Below the pieces are notes generated by a model. That model worked only from the letters and a program-made list of their open reading frames with translations. It was not told the DNA's origin and did no database searches. The position numbers and the translations under genes are program-made. From an uncultured euryarchaeote (GTDB taxonomy: Archaea > Thermoplasmatota > Poseidoniia > Poseidoniales > Poseidoniaceae): a stretch of 27,061 nt of DNA. Every line of letters starts with the position of its first letter. Positions within the stretch are counted from its first letter, which is position 1. Positions 15,013 through 23,313 of this stretch are shown piece after piece. The DNA is taken from NCBI GenBank assembly GCA_937897365.1, contig CALCOP010000089.1:1-27061 (forward strand), in the 5' to 3' direction.

Positions 15013-18000
15013 TTAAGCCTTCAACCACGGCCGGAAGTGTTGATCTGCATAGGTTCGTGCATAGTCGGCAGGATATCCTGCAGCCATCAGTTGTTGTTCA
15101 TATGCCAGTTGTTCGGGCGTGATTGTTGGGTCAGCAGCCGGCGGTAAGCCAGTCACGGAAGCATATGCCGTCTGTTGCTGGTCGAATAAGGAATCAGAAT
15201 CTTTTCCACGTCCTCGAAGAATAAGAACTACTGAAAGAAGAAGCACTACTGTAGCACCCACAATCATTCCAATAGTCACGAATGAGAGTCCAAATAAGCC
15301 TGAGCTTGATTGTGTACCGTCTTCGTCTGCGCTCGATCCCTCGTCTGCATTGTTTGGCGTAACATCATCACCATCGCCGGTCGTTAGATCCGAATCGGCG
15401 TTGCCACCGTCATTCGTGTTTGAATCGCCATCTGTAGTTCCGTCTCCATTATTGACAACGACGCAACCATCCGCTCCAACCTGAGTTCCGGCTGGGGTAT
15501 TCGGGCATTGGTCCAAATCATCGTCGACGCCATCATCATCAGCATCGGTGTCAGCAGCTGGACATCCATCGCCTCCAACGCCATTTGGAACGCCAAACAC
15601 TTCAGGACATGCATCTCCATCAGTCCCATCAGAATTATCTCCATAAGAATCACCATCTGAATCGAGCGCTTGGCTTGGGTCAAACGGCCACTCATCATTG
15701 AGGTTTGAAACGCCATCTCCGTCAAGGTCAGCGCATCCAATTCGGTCGATACTTGAGTTGCCAAAGGTTGTCGGGCAATCGTCTACAATTCCATCACCCG
15801 AATCAGTAGTATTGAATCCGTCTCGGTCAACATCATTCGCCCACAACTCTTGTTCGTTTTGGATAAAGAAGGGTGTTCCGACTTGTTGGTTGTTGGTTTC
15901 GTCCGATTCTTCTAAATCATCATCAGCATCAATGGTGAGGCGGCAATTGTACATTCCAGTCGACTGCTCGTCGATTGTTGTGTAGTACTCCGCGCCTGAG
16001 CCAAAAGTAGTGTTGTATTGGCCACTGACAACGACTGTTTTTGTGGCCATACGGGCAACGTCAGCGCCACTTTCATCAATCAAGTCGAGGTGTAGTGTGA
16101 TTGAAGTGCCCATTGCATCACCGCGTAAGCTCACTAATTCCCAGGTAATCTGCTGTTCAGAACCAGAGGTGTGATTGGTTGGGCAAACCAGTGAGGAAAT
16201 GCCGATGTCCGCCGGAGCAGACTCGAGGCTTTCCACTGAAATATTGTAGTATCCAGCACCGTTGTTTGCGTCGATAGTCAGAACGTAATCTTTACTCACA
16301 CCCTCATAATCAGTTTCGTAAGAACTGAAGAATACCCCGAAACTTGTGTTGTCAGCAGAGGCAATAACATTTCCACTTACATCTTCCAGTGTCGCTGAAA
16401 ACGGCATTTCAGGGTCAGCGGTAAATTCAATTTGGAAATTTTTGCCATCGTTGACAGTGAAGGCGAAAACATCCGAATCATCAAGTCCGCTAAAGCACCC
16501 TTGCCCGTTTAAAGTTGGATTTTGACCGACATTAATTCCACTACCGCCAGGTGCATCTTCACCCAAGCCGAGGTCATCTTGTTGCCCGCAATTGAATGAA
16601 TTTGGTTCAACTCCTTCGGTTTCGATTATGAGAGTGTAAACCCCAAGGCTGAGCCAAGACTCAACGCTAATGTAGAATGTCCCTCCAACGCCACCAAAGG
16701 TATCGTCGTCAACGGTTGTAACGGTTTCATCAATTGAAGTTGAAAGGAAACCGCGGTCAAACCAAACGCCTTGATCGTCGCGCAGGTAAACATCCGCATC
16801 TTGGTCGGGAGAATTGACGAGTGTAACTGTGACATTGAGTCCGGGAGACACTCCAATTTCAAACCAATCATCATCGTCAACATCTTTGTGAATACAACCA
16901 CTGATTGTCATTGACACATCGGTTCCAAGGAAGTATGACGATGCAGCATCTCCGCCAGCATCTCCTCCAGACATTGCATCGTTTTGAGCAGGGCATGATG
17001 TTGCTTTGGAATCGATGAGCAATTCGTCAAACGAAACTCCCAAGTTATCATCTTCATTTTTCTCATCAATTTGTTCATCTGAGTCGACCATGGCAATGAT
17101 TGAATAATTTCCTCCTTGCACGTTTGAAGGAAGTGACGCAGTTAACTGGAACGTTCCTGATTCATTCACATCAAGCGCAGAGATACTCACGTTACCAATT
17201 TCGACATCGTGGTCGGCAAGCCCTCTGTCAACAGATAGCCAGGCAGTGACGAGAGATGACGGGGCAAGCATTGTACCTGTGTTGTTTACTTCGACGTCAA
17301 GTATTACGCCACCCCCCGCAGTTCCAGAGATTGACCCGGACAGATTCTCTATCACCAAATTTGGTGCTGGAGCTGAATAATTTGTCCAAACATCCAACGT
17401 CCAGTTGACGCCTGTTCCAGAGCGTGAGAGATTGACATAATACGTCCCCGCTATGCCGTCAAACGTTGTTCCAATACTCGAAACAACCCCGTCATTTCCT
17501 CCAAACGAAGCGCCAGAATCAACATCGAAATTACCATTTGTCAAATCAACATATGTTGTTACGGCTTGATCGAGAGCGAGAGTGACCTCAATTGAATGGT
17601 TGGCTGGGACGTCAAATGCAAGAACATCATTTCCTTCTATTCCATCGATGCAACCAGAATATGTTCCGGTAACATTTGTCCCAAGAGGTGTTGAAGCGTT
17701 GGCTTGGTCATCGGGTGCATCGCCACCAAGCCCAGCATCGTTTTGTCCGTTCGGATGAAGGTCATCACAAGATTCTCCAACCAACATTACACCATCTGAT
17801 GCAAGGAAGTTATTGGATTCATTATGTTCTGTAACATTCCCGTATCCGTCAACAAACAGCAACCAATAATATGTGCCATTTGCTAAGTTCGAGGGTAGAA
17901 GAACCTGAGCGTTTGTGGTCCGACTTGTATTTTCGTCCAGACCATTTTCGGATTGTGAGACATCGATTAATTCATCTGCGATGCTGTATGTTTGGTCGGT

Positions 18001-18729
18001 AGAAAGCACAAATTGGACTTCGAATGGGTCCGAAGTTGTGTTGTAAATATTTTCTACAACATATTCAACGTTCACTGTCGAACCCGGCTGACCCGAGGTT
18101 GGCTCGACAATGGATGTAATTGTAAGATCTGGTCGAGGAGGAGTATTGTTCGTCCATGTTCGAAGGGAATATTGGCCATCGCCGCTGTAGACATAGACTT
18201 CGACGTAAAAAGTTCCAGCATTGCTGGAAAGTGATGTACCTGCAGTGCTTACCTTTTCTAAGGAGGTAACCGATTCGGAACTGTCTACGATGGATCCTGA
18301 AGAATCGCGAAGATAGAGGTCAAAATCTGCGTTTGCAGGCACCGTCAACTCCACATCCACATCCTTTCCGGCTGTTGTGGTAATTCCATACCAGTCTTCG
18401 GTATCTGCAGAATCGACACATCCTTGAGTTCCACTTTGACCGCTGTTGGGGTTTGTTCCCAGGCTGCGTGATGTATTTGCATTACTGCCAGCATCACCAG
18501 GGGTCCCCGCATCAGACTGAGTAACGCAAGCTGCCCTTCCGCTTGTTTTGGGTTTTTGATCAGGGTCTTTGAAGATTAATTTCTTCGGTTGTTGGTGCTC
18601 GTTCGACTGCTCTTGAGACTTCGATTTCTCAAAACCAGTGTATTCATCCAGCGCAGATGCCATTGGCATCATTGCGGAGAAAAGAAACAGCAAAGTTAGG
18701 CTAATTGCCATGCGGCGTGCATTCTGCAT
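15013..18729 (-). CDS. Giant surface protein: CARDB and PPC-like repeats, TSP3 Ca2+ repeats, C-terminal TM
   Basis: 1238 residues. A signal peptide (1-26, ending MASA) precedes a modular outer part. Four PPC-like beta domains lie at about 68-190, 321-447, 579-705 and 714-833. Each opens with Cys-(D/N-rich)-GDA then a second Cys, suggesting one disulphide per module. CARDB-type domains sit between or after them (about 200-315, 456-572, 840-957). An Asp-rich thrombospondin type 3 / calcium-binding region (966-1090, DxDxDG motifs) and an acidic linker (1090-1142) come next. A membrane helix (1146-1171) and a short cytoplasmic tail end the chain. No peptidase or glycosidase domain is visible. It is best read as an adhesion or cell-envelope structural protein. 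It begins 45 bases after the rpo3 stop. Confidence 0.88.
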   Translation of the reverse strand: MQNARRMAISLTLLFLFSAMMPMASALDEYTGFEKSKSQEQSNEHQQPKKLIFKDPDQKPKTSGRAACVTQSDAGTPGDAGSNANTSRSLGTNPNSGQSGTQGCVDSADTEDWYGITTTAGKDVDVELTVPANADFDLYLRDSSGSIVDSSESVTSLEKVSTAGTSLSSNAGTFYVEVYVYSGDGQYSLRTWTNNTPPRPDLTITSIVEPTSGQPGSTVNVEYVVENIYNTTSDPFEVQFVLSTDQTYSIADELIDVSQSENGLDENTSRTTNAQVLLPSNLANGTYYWLLFVDGYGNVTEHNESNNFLASDGVMLVGESCDDLHPNGQNDAGLGGDAPDDQANASTPLGTNVTGTYSGCIDGIEGNDVLAFDVPANHSIEVTLALDQAVTTYVDLTNGNFDVDSGASFGGNDGVVSSIGTTFDGIAGTYYVNLSRSGTGVNWTLDVWTNYSAPAPNLVIENLSGSISGTAGGGVILDVEVNNTGTMLAPSSLVTAWLSVDRGLADHDVEIGNVSISALDVNESGTFQLTASLPSNVQGGNYSIIAMVDSDEQIDEKNEDDNLGVSFDELLIDSKATSCPAQNDAMSGGDAGGDAASSYFLGTDVSMTISGCIHKDVDDDDWFEIGVSPGLNVTVTLVNSPDQDADVYLRDDQGVWFDRGFLSTSIDETVTTVDDDTFGGVGGTFYISVESWLSLGVYTLIIETEGVEPNSFNCGQQDDLGLGEDAPGGSGINVGQNPTLNGQGCFSGLDDSDVFAFTVNDGKNFQIEFTADPEMPFSATLEDVSGNVIASADNTSFGVFFSSYETDYEGVSKDYVLTIDANNGAGYYNISVESLESAPADIGISSLVCPTNHTSGSEQQITWELVSLRGDAMGTSITLHLDLIDESGADVARMATKTVVVSGQYNTTFGSGAEYYTTIDEQSTGMYNCRLTIDADDDLEESDETNNQQVGTPFFIQNEQELWANDVDRDGFNTTDSGDGIVDDCPTTFGNSSIDRIGCADLDGDGVSNLNDEWPFDPSQALDSDGDSYGDNSDGTDGDACPEVFGVPNGVGGDGCPAADTDADDDGVDDDLDQCPNTPAGTQVGADGCVVVNNGDGTTDGDSNTNDGGNADSDLTTGDGDDVTPNNADEGSSADEDGTQSSSGLFGLSFVTIGMIVGATVVLLLSVVLILRGRGKDSDSLFDQQQTAYASVTGLPPAADPTITPEQLAYEQQLMAAGYPADYARTYADQHFRPWLKA
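15460..15834 (-). repeat. Asp-rich thrombospondin type 3-like repeats in the surface protein
   Basis: Residues 966-1090 contain repeated Asp-rich loops such as DVDRDGF, DLDGDGVSN, DSDGDSYGDNSDG and DADDDGVDDDLDQCP. These are spaced like TSP3 repeats, which bind Ca2+ and stiffen. Cysteines (985, 999, 1041, 1056, 1075, 1089) recur once or twice per loop and could be linked as in TSP3. Confidence 0.75.
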
Positions 18730-18774
18730 AAACCAACCATTACCCGCACCGTTATCAAACCTCGGCTAAATCGG

Positions 18775-19707
18775 TCAAGCGAGTGCTTGGTCGATTTCGC
18801 TTGCCAAACGGTCAAAGCGTCCTTGAAGTTCTTTCATTGCTCCATTGAACGCTTGTTCAGGTGTAAGGCTTCCATCGGTTTCGTAATTGAAGACATATGC
18901 GCCTTCAACGGGTTCCATTGTTATCGCATCATCGAACTCAATGTCACGGTTTGTTCCTGGTCCGACTTGATGCAGGGCATCTGTAAGGTCAAGAAGATGA
19001 TTGACATCAGTCATCTTCTTATCTTTCCCGAACAGTTTTGCATCGATTGGTTTTCCATCCGAAGTTTTGAGACCGAGGTCGAACAAAACCTTCGCCTTCT
19101 TCGGCTTGTTGAGTGTTGCAATTTGGTGTTGGCGGAATCCAACAGCCGCTACAGGAGACCACTTTGCATGGTCCCGGCCGCGACCGAGTGTGGCAAAAGC
19201 GTAGAATTCAAGGTACTGTCCTTTCGAAAGAATTGTCAATGGAATGCGCTTGTGCTCTTCTCGGATGTCAAACATCTGATCAGATATTGTTGTAAGGTCT
19301 TCAGCATATACAGTTTTGAAAGCCTCATCAGAGTCTTCAGAAGGCCCTTCTTTTCGAATGTGGTAAAGAACTTGACAGGTCATACAACCTTTTGATTCCT
19401 CAGCCATATCTTTGCATGTTGGGCAATCTTCAGGGAAAGTGATTCCTTCATCAGGATATGTTGGGACGGGTATCATTGCAAGTCGGTGAGCAATCACTTC
19501 ATCCGGCAATACATTGACGGATTCGAGAACCTGTCCCTTGTTGTCTTGGTGTGTCCCTTGATCGAAATTGACTCTGTCAATTGCAAGCTTTGGAACATCA
19601 GCAATAAGCGCTCGGCGAACAGCATTCACTTGTGCAGCATCTGTATTTGTCAAAAGAATTCGAATTGCATTACCTTTTGGCCATCCATCAACGATTTGTA
19701 CATCCAT
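18775..19707 (-). CDS. rpo3: DNA-directed RNA polymerase subunit Rpo3 (D)
   Basis: Archaeal homologue of RPB3/alpha, which forms the assembly platform of RNA polymerase with Rpo11. Diagnostic parts are the N-terminal strand with NAIRILLTNTDAAQVNAVRRAL (13-34), LAIDRVNF, DEVIAHRLAMIPVP (69-82), and the C-terminal dimer region with the ITMEPVEGAYVFNYETDG segment. At 310 residues it is longer than many archaeal versions (200-270). A cysteine cluster C95-x2-C98-x9-C108-x2-C111 sits in domain 2 where RPB3 binds zinc. ATG 19707 is chosen for GAGGTG upstream; the alternative start at 19728 would overlap rps11. The last recognised gene of the ribosomal cluster. Confidence 0.96.
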   Translation of the reverse strand: MDVQIVDGWPKGNAIRILLTNTDAAQVNAVRRALIADVPKLAIDRVNFDQGTHQDNKGQVLESVNVLPDEVIAHRLAMIPVPTYPDEGITFPEDCPTCKDMAEESKGCMTCQVLYHIRKEGPSEDSDEAFKTVYAEDLTTISDQMFDIREEHKRIPLTILSKGQYLEFYAFATLGRGRDHAKWSPVAAVGFRQHQIATLNKPKKAKVLFDLGLKTSDGKPIDAKLFGKDKKMTDVNHLLDLTDALHQVGPGTNRDIEFDDAITMEPVEGAYVFNYETDGSLTPEQAFNGAMKELQGRFDRLASEIDQALA

Positions 19708-19724
19708 CTCTTCCACCTCAAAAA

Positions 19725-20111
19725 TCAAACACGGCGGCCACGACGGCCACCCTTCTTCTTTGTTCCATCGTGAGCAATTGGTGTCACGTCTTCGATACGA
19801 GTGATTGTCATGCCGGCACGAGTTAGGGCTCGGATCGCGGCTTGTGCTCCTGGACCAGTGTTGTTGGAAAGATTGCCTCCAGGTGCGCGATATTTGATAA
19901 TGAGTTGAGTGAAATCCTTGTCTTTGAGATCGTCAGCCATTTTCTCGGCAGCACGGGTTGCAGCGAATTGTCCACCGCTGTCTTTTGATGATTTAACCAC
20001 TTGACCACCGGAGCAGGTTGTGATTGTTTCAGCACCGGTCAAGTCGGTAGCAGTCATCAAAATGTTGTTGTATGAGCTGAAGATGTTGATAATAGCACGT
20101 CGTGTCATCAT
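19725..20111 (-). CDS. rps11: 30S ribosomal protein S11 (uS11)
   Basis: Binds 16S rRNA on the platform of the small subunit. The 128-residue protein shows INIFSSYNNILMTATDLTGAET (8-29), SGGQVVKSSKD, the FAATRAAEKMAD helix, YRAPGGNLSN, and the conserved C-terminal IEDVTPIAHDGTKKKGGRRGRRV. ATG codons stand side by side at 20111 and 20108. The first overlaps the rps4 stop (ATGA), and the second has the better distance from GGAGGTGA. The cluster order rps13-rps4-rps11-rpo3 is the conserved archaeal one. Confidence 0.97.
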   Translation of the reverse strand: MMTRRAIINIFSSYNNILMTATDLTGAETITTCSGGQVVKSSKDSGGQFAATRAAEKMADDLKDKDFTQLIIKYRAPGGNLSNNTGPGAQAAIRALTRAGMTITRIEDVTPIAHDGTKKKGGRRGRRV

Positions 20112-20770
20112 TCGTCACCTCCGACATTCTCTGCGGAAGGGGCTTCTTCAGCAGCAGCAACGACTTCATCAGCGAATTCCGATGTTGCTTCAGGGTCGAC
20201 TTCCTCTTCTTCAACACCGTATTCAGCGGACGATGCCCGTCCATCGATAGCCTTTCGAATGGGGTGTTCTGGATTGTCGATCCAAGGGCAACTTGGATGC
20301 CATGTGAGGAGTTCTTCTTCATCTCGTGAAAGAGGATAGGACGGAATTGTGACTTTTTGGTTGCCTATGACAATTTTCCCATGGGTAACAAATTGTCGGG
20401 CTTGCTTCATCGAAATAGCCAGTCCCTTGTAATACACTTGAGCTTGCAAGCGTCGGTTGAGAATATCTTCGGTGCTCAGGGAGAGGATATCGTCGAGTTT
20501 TGCATCCGAGGAAATCAAGCCTTTGTTGTGCAATGAACGAAGCAAATCATCCATCTCTCGCTTGCCGTGAGATTCACTCGTGTCGACCATACCAATCAAG
20601 CGCATTGCTTGGCGTCGATGTCGGCGAAGTTGGGATTTTGCTTTCCAGATTTCACGCATATTTTTCAAACCGTGATTGGCTTGTATAGCATGTTCTTCTT
20701 CGATTCTTGCAGCCTTCCAAGGATGGGAAGGCGTGTCAAACTTAGGTCGTGCAAACTTTGGTTCTCCCAT
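20108..20770 (-). CDS. rps4: 30S ribosomal protein S4 (uS4)
   Basis: Early 16S rRNA-binding protein of the small subunit. The N-terminal PKFARPKFDTPSHPWKAARI and KNMREIWKAKSQLRRHRRQAMRL parts match archaeal S4. The S4 RNA-binding domain covers about 104-165 (LNRRLQAQVYYKG, SMKQARQFVTHGKIVIG). ATG 20770 follows GGAGG closely. At 220 residues it is longer than most archaeal S4 because of an acidic, Ala/Glu-rich tail from residue 185 on. It starts 16 bases after the rps13 stop, and its own stop overlaps the rps11 start. Confidence 0.96.
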   Translation of the reverse strand: MGEPKFARPKFDTPSHPWKAARIEEEHAIQANHGLKNMREIWKAKSQLRRHRRQAMRLIGMVDTSESHGKREMDDLLRSLHNKGLISSDAKLDDILSLSTEDILNRRLQAQVYYKGLAISMKQARQFVTHGKIVIGNQKVTIPSYPLSRDEEELLTWHPSCPWIDNPEHPIRKAIDGRASSAEYGVEEEEVDPEATSEFADEVVAAAEEAPSAENVGGDE

Positions 20771-20786
20771 TCATCATCCCTCCAAA

Positions 20787-21254
20787 TCACTTCTTTCGGC
20801 TTACACCAAGTGTAAGTCCACCACGGCCGTTTGAGCGGCCGCGTTGTCCACGAACTTTGTTTCCACTCGCGTGGCGAACACCACGGTAGCACTTCATGGT
20901 ACGAAGACGGTTGATGTCATCTTCGAGAGTAAGCGTTACTTGTTGACCTGTAAGATGCAATTCGTCACCTGTTTCAAGGTCACGTTGACGGTTAAGCATC
21001 CAAAGTGGGACGGTTTCTGCATAACCTTCGATTGCTACACGAAGCGATTCCTGTTCATCAGCCGAGAGGTGTCCGGCGAGTGAAGCAGGGTCGAATCCTG
21101 TGTTTTTACAAATCTGAATGGCGGTTCGTGGACCGACGCCTCGTACGGCAGTCAATGCAGTAGCAAGCGTTTTCTGTCCATCCATGTCCGTATCAGCCAT
21201 TCGCAAGATGTAAGAGAAATCTTCTCCTAAATCTTCTTCCTTTGGTCGTGCCAT
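20787..21254 (-). CDS. rps13: 30S ribosomal protein S13 (uS13)
   Basis: Sits in the head of the small subunit and touches tRNA and the large subunit. Visible in 155 residues are the FSYILRMADTDMDGQKTL start (archaeal form), the helix-hairpin-helix TAVRGVGPRTAIQI (39-52), a DDINRLRTMKCYRGVRHA stretch and the basic GQRGRSNGRGGLT-type tail ending GVSRKK. ATG 21254 is chosen because GGAGAGGTGA lies 5-10 bases upstream; a GTG at 21263 would place that Shine-Dalgarno too close. First gene of the operon. Confidence 0.97.
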   Translation of the reverse strand: MARPKEEDLGEDFSYILRMADTDMDGQKTLATALTAVRGVGPRTAIQICKNTGFDPASLAGHLSADEQESLRVAIEGYAETVPLWMLNRQRDLETGDELHLTGQQVTLTLEDDINRLRTMKCYRGVRHASGNKVRGQRGRSNGRGGLTLGVSRKK

Positions 21255-21319
21255 TGTGTTCACCTCTCCTTAACACGCAGTGTCAAGCAAGTTCCCGACC
21301 AACCTCCCCTATATCAAGA

Positions 21320-21338
21320 CCGCGATGTATCTTCGCGG
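21320..21338. promoter_or_regulatory. Short hairpin upstream of the ribosomal operon
   Basis: CCGCGA and TCGCGG form a perfect 6-base stem around a 7-base loop, about 65 bases before the rps13 start and 70 bases after the methyltransferase stop, both on the minus strand. It could be part of an rps13 leader or a processing site. No T-run follows, so it is not a convincing terminator. Confidence 0.4.
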
Positions 21339-21408
21339 TACTGAGAAGCGAAAACCATTGATTTTACGGCCTTTTTCTCGACTGATTCAGCGTGCGAAAA
21401 GGATACTG

Positions 21409-22704
21409 TTATTCTGCAATACAAATCAACAACATTTCATCGCCGGGCTGTTGGACAAGAAAGGCCTCCCTCCTTCCATGCCTTCGAATGAGTTGCCGGT
21501 CGATTGCTCCTTGGATTTTTGGCTGTATTTCAGGAGCGAGAGGCACGCGAACCGTCAACTTTGAAATATCGTGCTCTAAGACTAATTCGACCAACTGATC
21601 AACGGTGTCTATGCCAAGTTGGAGTCTTGCCAAAGCAACAACTCGTCCTGTGGCTTGGACCAGCATACGGTCATTGTTTTGTTCAAGACGGAGTGGATGT
21701 TGGTGATGAATCTGTGGACGCCTTCCCTCGACAACACTCCAGTTGATGTGTTCGGATTTCGTTACCGTTTTGAGCCACGCCTCGGCCATTCCACTCTCAA
21801 CGAGGGCTGCATCAAGAATACTGACTCTTTCCCCTCGACGCGGAGGCTGACGAACTGGCTTGGGCAGGCCATCCCCTTGTTGTAAATCAACGCCTCCCGA
21901 GACGACAAAGGCGTCTTCAGTTATCGAAGGAGGTATCCGTACAAAACGTCGTGCTACCCCCTCGGTTGCAGCGCTTCCAAGCCAGAGAGCAAGACGATCT
22001 ACACGCCCACGCCCACGAGATGTCCACACCCATGTTCGATTTATTCCATTCCACACATCATCGACCAATGCTTCCACCTCAAGTCTTTGGTCATGCGTTA
22101 ACCGAGGTGATAAGTCAAGCAGAAGTGCTGGACCGTTTTCCCCTTCGGCCAGATAAGGAGCCCATCCCTTGAACACTTCGTCCAATCTCGGAGCCATCTC
22201 TTCAAGTCCATGAGTCCGGCTGTTTCTCGGCCGGGCAGGGTCAAGGTGCAGGAGTGCAATACGCGGAAACTTCTCGAGTTTGAAATGGTCGGCAAGTGAA
22301 GCACAAATCGTCGCTCCATCTCTCCCGTCACCAGCGACAATGCGTGTTTTTTTCATGCGTTCTGAACCTTCTTCGTTTCGGTATTTGGCAATAGATTGGA
22401 GATTAACGGCGCTTGCCCGTGCACGCATCAAATCCAATTCGACACCGAATCCTGGTTTTTGCAAAAGCGCCATATGAGCGCCTAACTGAATACCGCTTCC
22501 GCATGCACAATCCAAAATATATCCGTCAGGGAGTTGAACTTCTGTTAAGAGTTTTGAACGGGCTAAAGCGACCTGCCAAGGTGTGGCGAGAGGTTTCCCT
22601 TCACTTGCATGGAAAAAAACCAGTTTTCCTGCGGCTGTTGGGTCTGGTGCGTATTCTGTCAATCCAACAGAATGAGCGTCAGTAGGATCGAAAATCTCAA
22701 CCAT
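21409..22704 (-). CDS. Class I SAM-dependent methyltransferase, THUMP-like type
   Basis: 431 residues. The Rossmann core shows motif I DCACGSGIQ (65-73), GVELD (87-91) binding the ribose, AGDGRDG (124-130) and the motif IV-like LLHLDPARPR (151-160). After the core lies a domain of about 200 residues ending in a basic C-terminus (RQLIRRHGRREAFLV). This plan resembles the bacterial class I methyltransferase group annotated with a THUMP-like domain, probably acting on RNA. The substrate is not known. ATG 22704 follows GAGG by 8 bases and lies 9 bases after the pyrE stop, so the two genes are one transcription unit. Calling it an RNA methyltransferase is inference. Confidence 0.8.
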   Translation of the reverse strand: MVEIFDPTDAHSVGLTEYAPDPTAAGKLVFFHASEGKPLATPWQVALARSKLLTEVQLPDGYILDCACGSGIQLGAHMALLQKPGFGVELDLMRARASAVNLQSIAKYRNEEGSERMKKTRIVAGDGRDGATICASLADHFKLEKFPRIALLHLDPARPRNSRTHGLEEMAPRLDEVFKGWAPYLAEGENGPALLLDLSPRLTHDQRLEVEALVDDVWNGINRTWVWTSRGRGRVDRLALWLGSAATEGVARRFVRIPPSITEDAFVVSGGVDLQQGDGLPKPVRQPPRRGERVSILDAALVESGMAEAWLKTVTKSEHINWSVVEGRRPQIHHQHPLRLEQNNDRMLVQATGRVVALARLQLGIDTVDQLVELVLEHDISKLTVRVPLAPEIQPKIQGAIDRQLIRRHGRREAFLVQQPGDEMLLICIAE

Positions 22705-22713
22705 ACTACTGCC

Positions 22714-23313
22714 TCACAGGCCAGCCACATCACTTCGTGTCATGATGCTCTCAAAATGAATGCCAGCGTCAGCAAAAGCCTCTCGAGCTCCTTCTTCTCG
22801 GTCAACAATACTGATGACAGCGACGACTTTGCAAGAGGTCCCTTGGTGTATTCGTTCAACTGCCTTTATTGCAGAACCCCCCGTTGTTGTGACATCTTCT
22901 ACGATGACAATGGAACCTCCTTTCTCGAGCGATGAGCCTTCAATGCCCGGTGGATTGTTTGTTTTTCGACCACCGCGTCCTTTTGCTTCTTTACGGACCA
23001 TGAAACCGAGTCGCGATGTTGAAGCAGGGGACGTGGCGACAGCAATTGCAGTCAATGGCACAGCACCCAGTTCGAGGCCACCAACAAAATCAACACCCAA
23101 ATCATCCATTCGCAAGTTGAAAAGAGTGCCGAGGTGATGTGTAGATTCAGGATGCATCATGACTGGCTTGGTATCGAAAAACCACCTTGAAGTGCGCCCA
23201 CTTGCCAGTGTAAATGCATCATCACTGCCGCCATCGATGAACGCTAACTCGCGCACAAGCTCTACAATGCGAGGCCAACTTGGATGAGAGCGAACGCTCG
23301 GATGGACGGTCAT
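22714..23313 (-). CDS. pyrE: Orotate phosphoribosyltransferase
   Basis: Joins orotate to PRPP to make OMP in pyrimidine synthesis. The 199-residue length fits. The PRPP-binding signature VIVEDVTTTGGSA (136-148) is complete, and the lysine-bearing MVRKEAKGRGG loop (105-115) and the FTLASGRTSRWFFDTKPV substrate strand (35-51) are present. The ATG at 23313 has no Shine-Dalgarno, suggesting a leaderless or short-leader message. Followed after 9 bases by the THUMP-like methyltransferase, and divergent from the DNA polymerase D large-subunit gene. Confidence 0.96.
   Translation of the reverse strand: MTVHPSVRSHPSWPRIVELVRELAFIDGGSDDAFTLASGRTSRWFFDTKPVMMHPESTHHLGTLFNLRMDDLGVDFVGGLELGAVPLTAIAVATSPASTSRLGFMVRKEAKGRGGRKTNNPPGIEGSSLEKGGSIVIVEDVTTTGGSAIKAVERIHQGTSCKVVAVISIVDREEGAREAFADAGIHFESIMTRSDVAGL

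Noticed and set aside
15460..15834. Periodic DNA repeats as a possible CRISPR array
   Set aside because: They encode Asp-rich TSP3 loops; the repeats are degenerate at the DNA level and have no spacer structure.
18787..19395. 202-residue + strand ORF opposite rpo3
   Set aside because: Lies wholly antisense to a certain gene; Cys/Phe/Leu-rich composition typical of a reverse-frame shadow.
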